From positions 1-29,543 of the IMG/VR virus record IMGVR_UViG_3300043568_002062: a stretch of 29,543 nucleotides of DNA. The stretch is one strand, 5' to 3'. The notes under the pieces are model-generated. The model was not told the origin of the DNA. It saw only the letters and a program-made list of their open reading frames with translations, and made no database searches. The translations under genes and the position numbers were made by a program. Below, piece by piece: positions 1 to 8,916 of this stretch (position 1 is the stretch's first letter; each line of letters starts with the position of its first letter). The DNA is from a virus.

Positions 1-1
1 T

Positions 2-1087
2 GACCTACCTGAGCTAAACTACAGTATAGAATATCACATACCATGGCATGATTTGAATTATGAACATATGTGGATGTTGGACAAAAAACACACACAATCC
101 GCAGCAGAGCCAATCTGGGCAGTTCGTGTGTGTGCAACATCAGATGCTATAGGTACAAAAATTGTATCAGATGTTAGTCCTGTACACAATATAAAATACA
201 ACAACAGTATCAAGGCTCTTGAACTTGATCCTGTGGCTGACCACATTGTTCAACACTACGATTTTGAATATGAAAATGTCTGGTACACCATGATAGACAA
301 TGAAAAGATATGGGTAGCCAAACTGTCAGTATCAGATTCTGTTGTTGGCACCAAAGAAGTTGCAGTAATTACACCAAACTTGCCTGATAGACTTGATGTT
401 ATTTTTATCAGTTATGGAGAACCCAATGCAGAAACAAATTGGAATAGAGTATTGGAAAAAGCACCTCATGCAAAACGCATAACAGGTGTTGCCGGAATTC
501 TGGAGGCACATCGTGCTGCTGCCAAACTGTCAAATACCAATATGTTCTATGTGGTAGATGGGGATGCGTATCTGTTTAAAAGTTGGGAATTTAATTTCGT
601 GCCCGGTGTTTTTGATCAAGACTGTACTTATATATGGAGTGCAAAAAATCCATTAGTTGAGTTGACTTACGGCCACGGAGGTGTTAAACTGTTTGCTAAG
701 TCTAAGTTGTTGAAGCTGAAAAAATGGCGAACACTGGACATGACCACGAGTGTTTCAGAAAAAATCAAAGTCATGAGTGATATCAGTAACTGGACAGCAT
801 TCAACACAGACAACTACAGCACATGGAGAACAGTGTTTAGAGAATGTGTCAAGCTGTCGGTGAACATGCATCGATATCCAGATAATCCTGAACACCAATT
901 GCGATTGGACAAATGGAAATCGGTTGATGCTGCTGTGCCGTTTGGTAATTATGCCAAAGATGCTCATGCATGTGCCGTTGAATTTGTCAATCAACATGTG
1001 AACAATTATGAAATGTTGATGAACATTAACGATAGATCCTGGTTAGAAGAGACTTTTAAAAAAACTTGTAAAGTAAAACAACAATGA
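2..1087 (+). CDS. Putative GT-A-like glycosyltransferase (5'-truncated by window edge)
   Basis: The reading frame is open to the first bases of the window, so the gene starts upstream; the first internal candidate is a TTG at 53. The C-terminal two thirds resemble a nucleotide-diphospho-sugar transferase: a beta-strand segment LDVIFISYGEPN is followed by FYVVDGDAYLF, which carries a DGD triplet fitting the metal-binding DXD motif of GT-A enzymes. The N-terminal part holds two diverged copies of one unit: NYEHMWML..PIWAVRV..SDAIGTK and EYENVWYT..KIWVAKL..SDSVVGTK. This suggests a repeated beta-rich module ahead of the catalytic domain. The stop overlaps the next ATG (ATGA), so the gene is translationally coupled to the radical SAM run. 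The glycosyltransferase call is motif-based; acceptor and donor are unknown. Confidence 0.6.
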   Translation, partial: DLPELNYSIEYHIPWHDLNYEHMWMLDKKHTQSAAEPIWAVRVCATSDAIGTKIVSDVSPVHNIKYNNSIKALELDPVADHIVQHYDFEYENVWYTMIDNEKIWVAKLSVSDSVVGTKEVAVITPNLPDRLDVIFISYGEPNAETNWNRVLEKAPHAKRITGVAGILEAHRAAAKLSNTNMFYVVDGDAYLFKSWEFNFVPGVFDQDCTYIWSAKNPLVELTYGHGGVKLFAKSKLLKLKKWRTLDMTTSVSEKIKVMSDISNWTAFNTDNYSTWRTVFRECVKLSVNMHRYPDNPEHQLRLDKWKSVDAAVPFGNYAKDAHACAVEFVNQHVNNYEMLMNINDRSWLEETFKKTCKVKQQ

Positions 1088-2469
1088 ATGAAAATTTAGG
1101 CGACAGAATAAGAACAGTAATACCGATCATCAATGATGTGAGTCCGACATTTTGTTTGGCCAAATGGTATCATACAAATCTTTATCTCCAGACTGGAGAA
1201 ACTCACAGTTGCTATCATCCAGCACCACACAAGATATCCATTGACGAAATCAAAAAAACACCAGATGCACTGCACAACACCATGCACAAGAAGGTTGAAC
1301 GCAGTGAAATGCTGACAGGTGTTCAAACCAAAGGATGCAAATACTGTTGGAACATTGAAAATCTGCAACAAGATCATCTAAGTGATCGACACCTAAGGTC
1401 TGCTGCAATCTACACAGACGAACGATTCAAAACAGCATCAACTGGCAAGTGGGATCAAAGCATCAATCCTGAGTATGTGGAAATATCATTTGGTAACGAA
1501 TGCAATTTCAAATGCGGTTATTGCCATCCCAAGGCCAGTAGTCGTTTCTACAACGAAATCAAACAACACGGTCCTGTTGAATCTGTTGTGAATCACAGAT
1601 GCGATATTGATTATCTAAAAATATACGAGCGCGAAGAAGAAAACCCCTATGTGGATGCATGGTGGAAGTGGTGGCCTACCATGCGTAAGGACCTTACCAT
1701 CTTGCGTATCACTGGTGGCGAACCTTTGATGCATACCAGCACATGGAAATTGTTGGACAGTGTGCAAGAAGATCCCATGCCTTGGCTAGAACTGAACATC
1801 AACAGCAACATGGGCATCAAGCCTGCATTGGTTAACAAGATGGTTGGCAAGGTCAATGCTATCGTTGCCAGCAACAGCATCAAAGACTTCAAACTGTTTA
1901 CCAGTATTGACACCTGGGGGGCTCGTGCAGAATATATTAGAACAGGATTGGATCTAAAAATATGGGAACAGAATCTTAATTCTTATCTAACAGGCACAGG
2001 ACAGCCGATTAGTTTTATGATAACATTTAATATTTTGTCTGTGACCACTTTCAAACAGTTGCTTGTAAAGATACTGGAATGGAGACAACAGTACAATCCT
2101 TACAATAAAACTCAGAATCCTCAAATGATTAGATTTGACACACCCTACCTGAAAGAACCCTTGCAGTATGATATGAACATCTTGCCCAAGGATCAGTTCA
2201 TGATGTACATGGATGACAGTCTTGCATTCATGCAGAGCAATGTCGATGACACAGATGTTAACAAGTTTACCAGTGTTGAATTTGAAAAGTTCAGGAGAGT
2301 TGTGGACTACATGAGATCCACAGAGTATGCAGAAGAAACTTTACACCAAGGTCGTAAAGATTTTTACAATTGGTTTTCTGAACTGGACCGCCGTCGCGGC
2401 ACCAACTTTGAAAAGACATTTCCGGAACTTGGTAATTTCTTTATGGAATGTGAGATGCTGAATGGATAA
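1084..2469 (+). CDS. Radical SAM enzyme with N-terminal auxiliary Cys region (twitch-type)
   Basis: A 461-residue protein. The radical SAM cluster motif is CNFKCGYC (C140, C144, C147, CX3CX2C), followed by a SAM-binding GGEP at about 211-214. Ahead of the core lie C24, C43 and a CKYC pair (C85, C88). These occur in the same order as in the two following paralogues (FCxxxW...C...CxxC) and look like ligands of an auxiliary Fe-S cluster placed N-terminal to the core. Proteins of this shape are usually annotated as twitch-domain radical SAM proteins. The ATG overlaps the upstream stop by 4 nt and the 3' end overlaps the next gene by 8 nt. The substrate cannot be inferred; the surrounding sugar genes suggest a carbohydrate or a modified peptide. 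It is more diverged from the next two genes than they are from each other. Confidence 0.85.
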   Translation: MNENLGDRIRTVIPIINDVSPTFCLAKWYHTNLYLQTGETHSCYHPAPHKISIDEIKKTPDALHNTMHKKVERSEMLTGVQTKGCKYCWNIENLQQDHLSDRHLRSAAIYTDERFKTASTGKWDQSINPEYVEISFGNECNFKCGYCHPKASSRFYNEIKQHGPVESVVNHRCDIDYLKIYEREEENPYVDAWWKWWPTMRKDLTILRITGGEPLMHTSTWKLLDSVQEDPMPWLELNINSNMGIKPALVNKMVGKVNAIVASNSIKDFKLFTSIDTWGARAEYIRTGLDLKIWEQNLNSYLTGTGQPISFMITFNILSVTTFKQLLVKILEWRQQYNPYNKTQNPQMIRFDTPYLKEPLQYDMNILPKDQFMMYMDDSLAFMQSNVDDTDVNKFTSVEFEKFRRVVDYMRSTEYAEETLHQGRKDFYNWFSELDRRRGTNFEKTFPELGNFFMECEMLNG

Positions 2470-3679
2470 GAATTCACTGCTAAAAGAAAGCAAAGTGTTT
2501 TGCATGGCTCCATGGGTTCATATGCACACTAGTCCTGTGGGCAATGCCTTTTCGTGTTGTATTGCAAAGAACTTTTTTGGATCATCGTTGAATACTTCAG
2601 TTGAGGGTCTGGTAAACTCTGATCATATGAAACAGATGCGTGTCGACATGCTGAACGGAGTTGAAGTTCCTACCTGTAGTTCTTGTTATCAGCATGAACA
2701 ACAAGGTGTTAATTCTTTTAGAACGCAATTCAACAGTCGATTTGAAAAGAACTTTGATGAAGTGATTGCTGATACCGCAACCGACGGGCACATTGGCAAC
2801 TTCAAAATGCGTTATTTTGATATCAGGTTCAACAATATTTGCAACATGAAATGCAGAACTTGCAATTCTAACTTTAGTTCGCAATGGGAACAAGAGGATC
2901 TAAAACGCAAAGTGGAATATGCTCAGGTATTGCCCAAGAACAACAGCACTGAATTTGTACAAGAAGTATTAGAACATGTTCCTTATATGGAATATGCTTA
3001 TTTTGCCGGTGGCGAAAGTTTGATAACAGAAGAGCATTATATTCTGTTAGAAGAAATGATCAAACAAGGGCGTACTGATATTGCATTGTCCTACAATTCC
3101 AATGTCAGCAATTTGAAATTCAAAGACAAGGACATTGTAAGTCTTTGGTCCAAGTTCTCTAGGCCGGTGGAAATATCAGCCAGCATTGATCACTACGGTG
3201 AACGTGCAGAATACATACGGCATGGAACTGATTGGGGACAAGTTGAAAGCAATCTGTTTAAATTAAAGCAGGTACCAAATGTCAAGCTGTCAATGAACAC
3301 AGTGGTCAGTATTTTCAATTATGCCACACTGGGACAATTCTATCAGTACTTGATTGACCAGCAGATATTCACTGCAAGCTCTCCAGTGTTTGGATCTTAT
3401 AGTATGACCAGTCCTGAGCAATTTACAGCACAGGCGCTACCAGTAGAGTTAAAAAATATTGGAACATTAGAATTACAGCAGTTAATTGAGAGAATGACAG
3501 CTAATAAATTTCCTAGTTCTCATACTGAATCTATCGGATCTAATATTAAATGGGTACATGCAAGTAACATGTGGGAAACTTATAAAAATAAATTTCAGGA
3601 AGAAATACAAACAATAGATAAAGTAAGAGGAGAAGACTTTATCAAAGTGTTTCCTGAATTGTCTAAGTTATTTGATTGA
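2462..3679 (+). CDS. Radical SAM enzyme with N-terminal auxiliary Cys region (twitch-type)
   Basis: A 405-residue protein. The core motif is CNMKCRTC (C127, C131, C134) with GGES at about 183-186. The N-terminal region starts FCMAPWVHMHTSP and carries C14, C32, C33, C72 and C75, the pattern of a SPASM/twitch-like auxiliary cluster but located before, not after, the radical SAM domain. It is a clear paralogue of the next gene: both share PWVHxH, a CC pair, a CxxC pair and YFAGGESLIT. The ATG overlaps the upstream stop by 8 nt. The radical SAM assignment is firm; the role is inferred from context to be sugar or peptide tailoring. Confidence 0.85.
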   Translation: MDKNSLLKESKVFCMAPWVHMHTSPVGNAFSCCIAKNFFGSSLNTSVEGLVNSDHMKQMRVDMLNGVEVPTCSSCYQHEQQGVNSFRTQFNSRFEKNFDEVIADTATDGHIGNFKMRYFDIRFNNICNMKCRTCNSNFSSQWEQEDLKRKVEYAQVLPKNNSTEFVQEVLEHVPYMEYAYFAGGESLITEEHYILLEEMIKQGRTDIALSYNSNVSNLKFKDKDIVSLWSKFSRPVEISASIDHYGERAEYIRHGTDWGQVESNLFKLKQVPNVKLSMNTVVSIFNYATLGQFYQYLIDQQIFTASSPVFGSYSMTSPEQFTAQALPVELKNIGTLELQQLIERMTANKFPSSHTESIGSNIKWVHASNMWETYKNKFQEEIQTIDKVRGEDFIKVFPELSKLFD

Positions 3680-3689
3680 TAAAAATATT

Positions 3690-4946
3690 ATGTTAAACGA
3701 AATTCCAAAAACTAATGTGTTCTGCATACTGCCATGGGTGCATTTTCATGCTCTGCCCAACAAAAAGGTATTGCCATGTTGCATGGCTGAATCCAATTTG
3801 CCAGTTTCAAACACCGACAGCGAAAGTGTTATTGAAATGATGAACTCTACAGAATACAAAGAACTTAGAAAGAACATGTTGAATGGAATACCCACTTCCA
3901 CATGCAACAGATGTTATGATGTTGAGAAAGTAGGACAATGGAGTCTGCGTCAAAGCAACAACATTGTGCGTGGTGAAAAGAATTTGGATTTGGTTAATGC
4001 AACTGAACAAGATGGTACCATCAAAGATTTCAAATTAGAATACATGGACATTAGGTGGAGCAATATCTGCAATATGAAATGTCGCAGTTGCGGCCCGGAG
4101 TTTAGCAGTCTGCATGCCAAGGAGTATGTTGATAAAAAGTTTGGTAAAGAAGGATTAAAAAAACATTTCAACATGGATAGTGTTGTGGTCTCTTGTAATC
4201 AAGACAACAAACTGTTCAACAACATCAAGCCTTATCTTAAAGATGTGGAGGAAGTGTACTTTGCCGGTGGCGAAAGTTTGATCACTCCTGAACATTATCA
4301 AACACTTGACGAATGGATTGCTCAGGGCAAAACTGATATTGAGTTAAGTTACACAACAAACTTCAGTGTATTCAAATACAAAGACAAAAATGTAATAGAC
4401 TACTGGAACAAATTCAAACGTGTCAAAATATTTGCAAGCCTTGACGGCATGGGCAAAGTTGCAGAATATCTACGAGCCGGCACAGAATGGAAAGAAGTTG
4501 AAAACAACATAAAAATGATCAAGGAACAAGCGCCGCATGTGGAATTCTTTTTGACTCCTACAATCAGCATTTGGAACGCTTATCACTTTCCAGAATTCTT
4601 TGAATACATGGTCAGTAAAAAATATATTGATCCTGCCAACGGTGATACTCTTAGATTAAACTTGTTGACACACCCCTGGTGGGCCAATGTGGGAATACTT
4701 CCAGATTTTTACAAAGACCGTTTGTACCTGAAATGGGACAAGATTAGAAAGAATACAAACTATCATCAAACTATTATAAACTCTGCGGCTGTTGTACAAG
4801 AATCATTTAAAACAGGCACACGCACAGAAGGACTCAAAGAGTTTTTTGATATTCAGTTTGAAACAGACAAAATGAGAAAAGAGAAATTGTTTAAATCAAT
4901 TCCAGAACTAGAAGAGGTACACGAATGGCTATTAGAGAACTTGTAA
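3690..4946 (+). CDS. Radical SAM enzyme with N-terminal auxiliary Cys region (twitch-type)
   Basis: About 418 residues from the ATG at 3690. With this start the Cys positions (C72, C75; C127, C131, C134) match those of the preceding paralogue exactly, which favours it. An in-frame TTG at 3672 would add six residues and overlap the upstream stop by 8 nt; its IDKN resembles MDKN of the paralogue, so it cannot be excluded. The motifs are FCILPWVHFH with a CC pair, CNRC, the cluster motif CNMKCRSC and YFAGGESLIT. The divergence from its neighbour indicates an old tandem duplication. It overlaps the next gene by 22 nt. The substrate is unknown. Confidence 0.84.
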   Translation: MLNEIPKTNVFCILPWVHFHALPNKKVLPCCMAESNLPVSNTDSESVIEMMNSTEYKELRKNMLNGIPTSTCNRCYDVEKVGQWSLRQSNNIVRGEKNLDLVNATEQDGTIKDFKLEYMDIRWSNICNMKCRSCGPEFSSLHAKEYVDKKFGKEGLKKHFNMDSVVVSCNQDNKLFNNIKPYLKDVEEVYFAGGESLITPEHYQTLDEWIAQGKTDIELSYTTNFSVFKYKDKNVIDYWNKFKRVKIFASLDGMGKVAEYLRAGTEWKEVENNIKMIKEQAPHVEFFLTPTISIWNAYHFPEFFEYMVSKKYIDPANGDTLRLNLLTHPWWANVGILPDFYKDRLYLKWDKIRKNTNYHQTIINSAAVVQESFKTGTRTEGLKEFFDIQFETDKMRKEKLFKSIPELEEVHEWLLENL

Positions 4947-5911
4947 AAATAGATGCCAACCAACAATATTTAGATGTTGTTTGGCAAGTCAGCAACTTCT
5001 GTAATTTTAAATGCAGTTATTGCAATCCTGGAAATTATTCCGGAGATAGTAGGAATGATAGCAACCTGTTGGTGTATATTGATAATTTAAAATTGATCAC
5101 AGACAAGTACTTGGCCTTGGGTTATAAGAATTTCAAGTTCTTTTTCAGTGGTGGCGAACCTACTCTGTGGCGCAACCTTGTTCCTATTTGCGAATGGATC
5201 AGGGAGAACTTGCCCAATACAATTATTGCAGTCAACACCAACTTCAGTAGACCGTTGTCATGGTGGAAAAAACATCATCACCTGTTTGATGATGTGGTAG
5301 CAAGTTTTCACGTGGAGTTTTCTGACAAAGAAACTTATGTCAAGAATGCCAAGTTCATGTGTGACAAGTTGAACTATTTCAGTTGCAAGATGTTGATGCA
5401 TGAAGAAAAGTTTTGGGAAGTTGTGGAGTTTGGAGAAAAACTAAAGAAAGAATTACCCAACTACTTTATTGAATGGACTCCGTTGTATGATGAAATGAGT
5501 TTGAATGCCAGTCCGTGGGAATATCAGGATCCAGACAAGTCAAAATTTTTGCAAGAACATACAGTTGACAGCAAGACCACAATACCTAAACCATATTTGA
5601 AAAATCCATTCTACAGTGAAGCCTACTGGGACACTGGAGAGAAGACCGGAGTGTTCAGCAACGAAATGATACTTGAACGCAGGAACCATTTCAAAGGATG
5701 GGAGTGCAACATCGGCGACAGCATATGGATAAATCAAATTGGACAGGTCAGCATGGGCACCTGCGGACAGGTTGAAGTGCTTGGCAACATACTGTATAAT
5801 ACTACTACAGTGGGTCCAAAGAAAATCATATGCGGCAAGGATCATTGTGCATGTGGAACTGATATTTTAATTCCAAAAAAGTATATAAAAATAACGCAGG
5901 TCAAGGAGTAA
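4925..5911 (+). CDS. Radical SAM enzyme with C-terminal Cys cluster (SPASM/twitch-like)
   Basis: A 328-residue protein that begins almost directly with the radical SAM core: CNFKCSYC (C26, C30, C33) and SGGEPT with GGE at 76-78. Unlike the three upstream enzymes it has no N-terminal Cys region. Instead it has C261, C280, C303, C308 and C310 near the C-terminus, the usual place for SPASM or twitch auxiliary cluster ligands. The ATG lies inside the end of the previous gene, with AGAGGT upstream as Shine-Dalgarno. It shares the GGEP form of the SAM motif with the 1084 gene and may act in series with it. Family call firm, function unknown. Confidence 0.85.
   Translation: MAIRELVKIDANQQYLDVVWQVSNFCNFKCSYCNPGNYSGDSRNDSNLLVYIDNLKLITDKYLALGYKNFKFFFSGGEPTLWRNLVPICEWIRENLPNTIIAVNTNFSRPLSWWKKHHHLFDDVVASFHVEFSDKETYVKNAKFMCDKLNYFSCKMLMHEEKFWEVVEFGEKLKKELPNYFIEWTPLYDEMSLNASPWEYQDPDKSKFLQEHTVDSKTTIPKPYLKNPFYSEAYWDTGEKTGVFSNEMILERRNHFKGWECNIGDSIWINQIGQVSMGTCGQVEVLGNILYNTTTVGPKKIICGKDHCACGTDILIPKKYIKITQVKE
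5903..5908 (+). promoter_or_regulatory. Shine-Dalgarno AAGGAG for a TTG start
   Basis: AAGGAG lies at the end of the previous gene, 6 nt before the TTG at 5915. It decides the non-ATG start of the B12-binding radical SAM gene, because no in-frame ATG occurs until well into the protein. Confidence 0.7.
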
Positions 5912-5914
5912 ATT

Positions 5915-8146
5915 TTGGATTTCAATTTAAAAGGGCTAGCAAAAAAAGAAGTGGTTGTTCACGAAGCACCCACTGCTGATATTGCAGATGCTAGACATCG
6001 TGCAATGATGGATGCCATTGCTCCGTATGCAAAAAAATCTCAACAATCCAATGTAACTCCTGTTTACATAAATTACAAAACTCGCAACACAAAACTGGTA
6101 CTGGTGTTGTTACCAGAGTGGGCTCCTGAAATGCCACCATTCAATCTAGCTAGACTCAGCGGTATTGCCAAGAGTGCTGGATACGAAACCACTATCATGG
6201 ATCTCAATATTCGTGCATACAACGAATATGTAAACAACTGGGAGCCCAACAACAAGTTGCCATTTAGACTGTGGGATCCTAGCGCAACATGGCATTGGTT
6301 AGGCAACACATACATGCAAGACATACATCCTTTGTTGGAACCGTTGTTGATGAAAGCCTGCGACGAAATACAAGCAACTCGGCCGGAGATTGTAGGGTTC
6401 AGTCAATACTACACCAACGAAGAGCCTACCAAATGGATGGCACAAGAGTTGAAACGTAGAATGCCCAATTTGAAAATTGCAGTAGGTGGTAGCAATGTTC
6501 AGAAGTCCTGGTTCAACGCACATCCTTACTATGATTACATTGTCAACGGAGAAGGCGAACAGGTGCTGCTGGAGATACTGGACGAGATTGAAGCGGGTAT
6601 ATCCAACAACAAACAACAGTATATCAAGCAACCAGAAGGTCAACGTATCAATCTCAATGATCTTCCTATGCCAGATTATGAAAGCATTGATTTTAGCCAG
6701 TATTGTATACCCAATGGAGTTAATAGTGAGATCAGTCGAGGATGCACAGCCAAGTGTACGTTCTGCGAAGAAACACACTTCTGGAAGTATAGACAACGGC
6801 AGGCAGTTGACTTGGTACAGGAAATTGAATGGCTATACTACAACAAAGGAACAGATGTTATTTGGTTCATCGATAGTCTGGTCAATGGAAACTTAAAAGA
6901 ACTACGTGCGTTTTGTAAGGCAGTGGTAGCCAAGGGGTTAAAAATACATTGGACAGGATATGCTCGTTGCGACGGACGTATGGACTTGGAATATTTTAAA
7001 GATCTAAAAGAAGGTGGCTGCATTATCCTAAACTATGGTATTGAATCCGGAAGTCAACGGGTACTGGATGACATGGCCAAAGGTGTGACAGTGGCTGAGA
7101 TGGAACAGAACTTTAAAGATGGGAAACAAGTAGGCATCTTTGCAGCCACCAATTGGATTGTGGGATTCCCTACAGAAGAATTGCAGGATTTTGCAGACAG
7201 TATGACACTGTTGTGGCGTATAAGAAACATGAATGTAAACAACGTTGGAGCTGGATTGGGATTTGGATTAGGACCAGAAACCATTGTGGGACAAAATCCT
7301 CACAAGTTCAACGTAGCTTGGCACAAGTATCAAAATCATTGGATCACTCAGGATTTTAGAAAAGGTGGCACACATGTAATGACTCGTGTGAAAACATTTC
7401 ATATGTTTATTGACTTTATGAAAGGATGCACTGAGCAACACTTTGATTATCCCATCAGGTACTCGCTGGCCAAAGAACATTATAAAATCAAACTGCACAA
7501 CATCAACTTGGTCAAGGAAGTTGAATATGAACAATTTGATTACAACATTATCAAACCCAACATCAGTCCTTTTGCGGATGCACTGGTAAATGAAATGTGG
7601 CCATTCTTTCGCATGTTATGGAAAACCAGAGGCGGCTACGATGCAGTGATCAAGTTTGATCCAGATATCGATCTTAGAGAATTTGGTAGTCAGTTCGGCC
7701 CTGGCATGTACACAGCAACATTCAACTTTTCTATCAATGATCAAGGTCAGTGGTCTGCAGATTTTGATTACGTGTTTGATCAAATTGATAATCCCTACGA
7801 TGATAGACCTGTTGAAGATGGCCGTCGTGGTCCTTTCTATGCACAAGATTATAGTCGTATGACCACAAACACTGCAACTCGTGCTCGCAAATTGGCCAAG
7901 CCTACATGGAGTGATGATACAGGTCGCAGTGATTCTGATTTTTGGGAAATGCTGGTAGAAGAAGAACGTCTAAACAAAACCACGGACTTTTCTTTCAAGT
8001 ATCATTATGTGGGCACAGGTGACTGGAGTGACATCTCTCAGTATGTGGTTGCTGTTGCCGACAAGTCCGATGTTGTTATACCAGAAAAAGAAACAATGTT
8101 TTCTATTCCATTGACTAGCATAAAAAGGATCAACGATGGGCAGTAG
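5915..8146 (+). CDS. Cobalamin-binding radical SAM protein (class B-like)
   Basis: A 743-residue protein starting at TTG. Residues about 55-230 look like a B12-binding Rossmann domain (LVLVLLPEWAP, EIVGFSQYY, IAVGGSN, IVNGEGEQ). The DxHxxG motif is absent, as usual in radical SAM methyltransferases. The core follows with SRGCTAKCTFCEE (C277, C281, C284), then GGCIILNYGIESGSQRVL and IVGFPTEE, typical of the MiaB/BchE-like Elp3 fold. About 250 C-terminal residues after the core are not recognised. Class B enzymes mostly methylate unreactive carbons, though ring formations and rearrangements are known. It follows four other radical SAM genes and overlaps the SGNH gene by 11 nt, so it probably belongs to the same pathway. 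Substrate unknown. Confidence 0.85.
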   Translation: MDFNLKGLAKKEVVVHEAPTADIADARHRAMMDAIAPYAKKSQQSNVTPVYINYKTRNTKLVLVLLPEWAPEMPPFNLARLSGIAKSAGYETTIMDLNIRAYNEYVNNWEPNNKLPFRLWDPSATWHWLGNTYMQDIHPLLEPLLMKACDEIQATRPEIVGFSQYYTNEEPTKWMAQELKRRMPNLKIAVGGSNVQKSWFNAHPYYDYIVNGEGEQVLLEILDEIEAGISNNKQQYIKQPEGQRINLNDLPMPDYESIDFSQYCIPNGVNSEISRGCTAKCTFCEETHFWKYRQRQAVDLVQEIEWLYYNKGTDVIWFIDSLVNGNLKELRAFCKAVVAKGLKIHWTGYARCDGRMDLEYFKDLKEGGCIILNYGIESGSQRVLDDMAKGVTVAEMEQNFKDGKQVGIFAATNWIVGFPTEELQDFADSMTLLWRIRNMNVNNVGAGLGFGLGPETIVGQNPHKFNVAWHKYQNHWITQDFRKGGTHVMTRVKTFHMFIDFMKGCTEQHFDYPIRYSLAKEHYKIKLHNINLVKEVEYEQFDYNIIKPNISPFADALVNEMWPFFRMLWKTRGGYDAVIKFDPDIDLREFGSQFGPGMYTATFNFSINDQGQWSADFDYVFDQIDNPYDDRPVEDGRRGPFYAQDYSRMTTNTATRARKLAKPTWSDDTGRSDSDFWEMLVEEERLNKTTDFSFKYHYVGTGDWSDISQYVVAVADKSDVVIPEKETMFSIPLTSIKRINDGQ

Positions 8147-8915
8147 ATGTTTTGCATTCGGATGCAGTTATACAAAATGGATATGGCCCACATGGGCAGA
8201 TTTTGTTGGTGTTAACTTTGACAATTACTACAACAGCGGTCGTGGCGGTGCCTCTAATTCTTTTATCATGAACAAACTGATAGAAGTCGACCATCAGTAT
8301 AAATTTGATCCAAAAACAGATTATGTAATTATCATGCTGACAGGAATTAATAGATTTAGTTTCTATCACAATAATGACTGGAGAACATTTGGAGAAATGT
8401 CAGACTATGTTCGTTCTAGGGATGGTCGTAATGCGTCAGTTAGACCATATTTTCCAAAGCTACAACCATTTGCTACAGATCTATGGAATTTGGATTGGGC
8501 AATTTATAACACCTGGATTTCTGTTGTTGCAATGAAGAATTTGCTTGTTGCAAAAAACATACCTCATAAGATAGTGATAGGTTTAAAGATAAATGAGCTT
8601 CTTCCAGGAAGTGGTGTTAATGCAAAGTCTGTTGAAAAACTTGCAGAAGTGAATGAAATTGCAGACATTGCTTATGGACTATATCCCCCTCCTCAACAAG
8701 TGCAGATTGAGTTTCGTGATGGAACCAAAGACGGTCATCCCAGCATAATGGCACATCACAAATACGCTAATATGCATTTTCCGCAATTTGACACAGACAT
8801 CAGTGCTGAGTTTTACAAAACAATGACACAAAAAATGGATATGAGTTCGCCCAACGCATGTGCAACCGCATTTGAAAAATCACTACTTGAATACAAAAAT
8901 ATCAAAAGAATCTAA
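8136..8915 (+). CDS. SGNH-like hydrolase/acyltransferase family protein
   Basis: A 259-residue protein. Near the N-terminus FAFGCSYT resembles SGNH/GDSL block I with the nucleophile Ser in a GCS context. GRGGASN matches the Gly block, VIIMLTGINR the Asn block, and a C-terminal DGHPSIMAH (H201 region) the Asp-His block. The spacing of the last block (DxHPSxxxH) is shared with two other members at 19740 and 21376. SGNH enzymes hydrolyse or transfer O-acyl groups, and in glycan clusters they commonly add or remove acetyl groups. It overlaps the upstream gene by 11 nt, with AAGGA just upstream. Catalytic activity is inferred, not shown. Confidence 0.65.
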   Translation: MGSRCFAFGCSYTKWIWPTWADFVGVNFDNYYNSGRGGASNSFIMNKLIEVDHQYKFDPKTDYVIIMLTGINRFSFYHNNDWRTFGEMSDYVRSRDGRNASVRPYFPKLQPFATDLWNLDWAIYNTWISVVAMKNLLVAKNIPHKIVIGLKINELLPGSGVNAKSVEKLAEVNEIADIAYGLYPPPQQVQIEFRDGTKDGHPSIMAHHKYANMHFPQFDTDISAEFYKTMTQKMDMSSPNACATAFEKSLLEYKNIKRI

Positions 8916-8916
8916 C

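Noticed and set aside
6299-6896. Open frames on both strands inside the B12 radical SAM gene
   Set aside because: They conflict with the B12-binding and radical SAM motifs in the main frame and show no family features.
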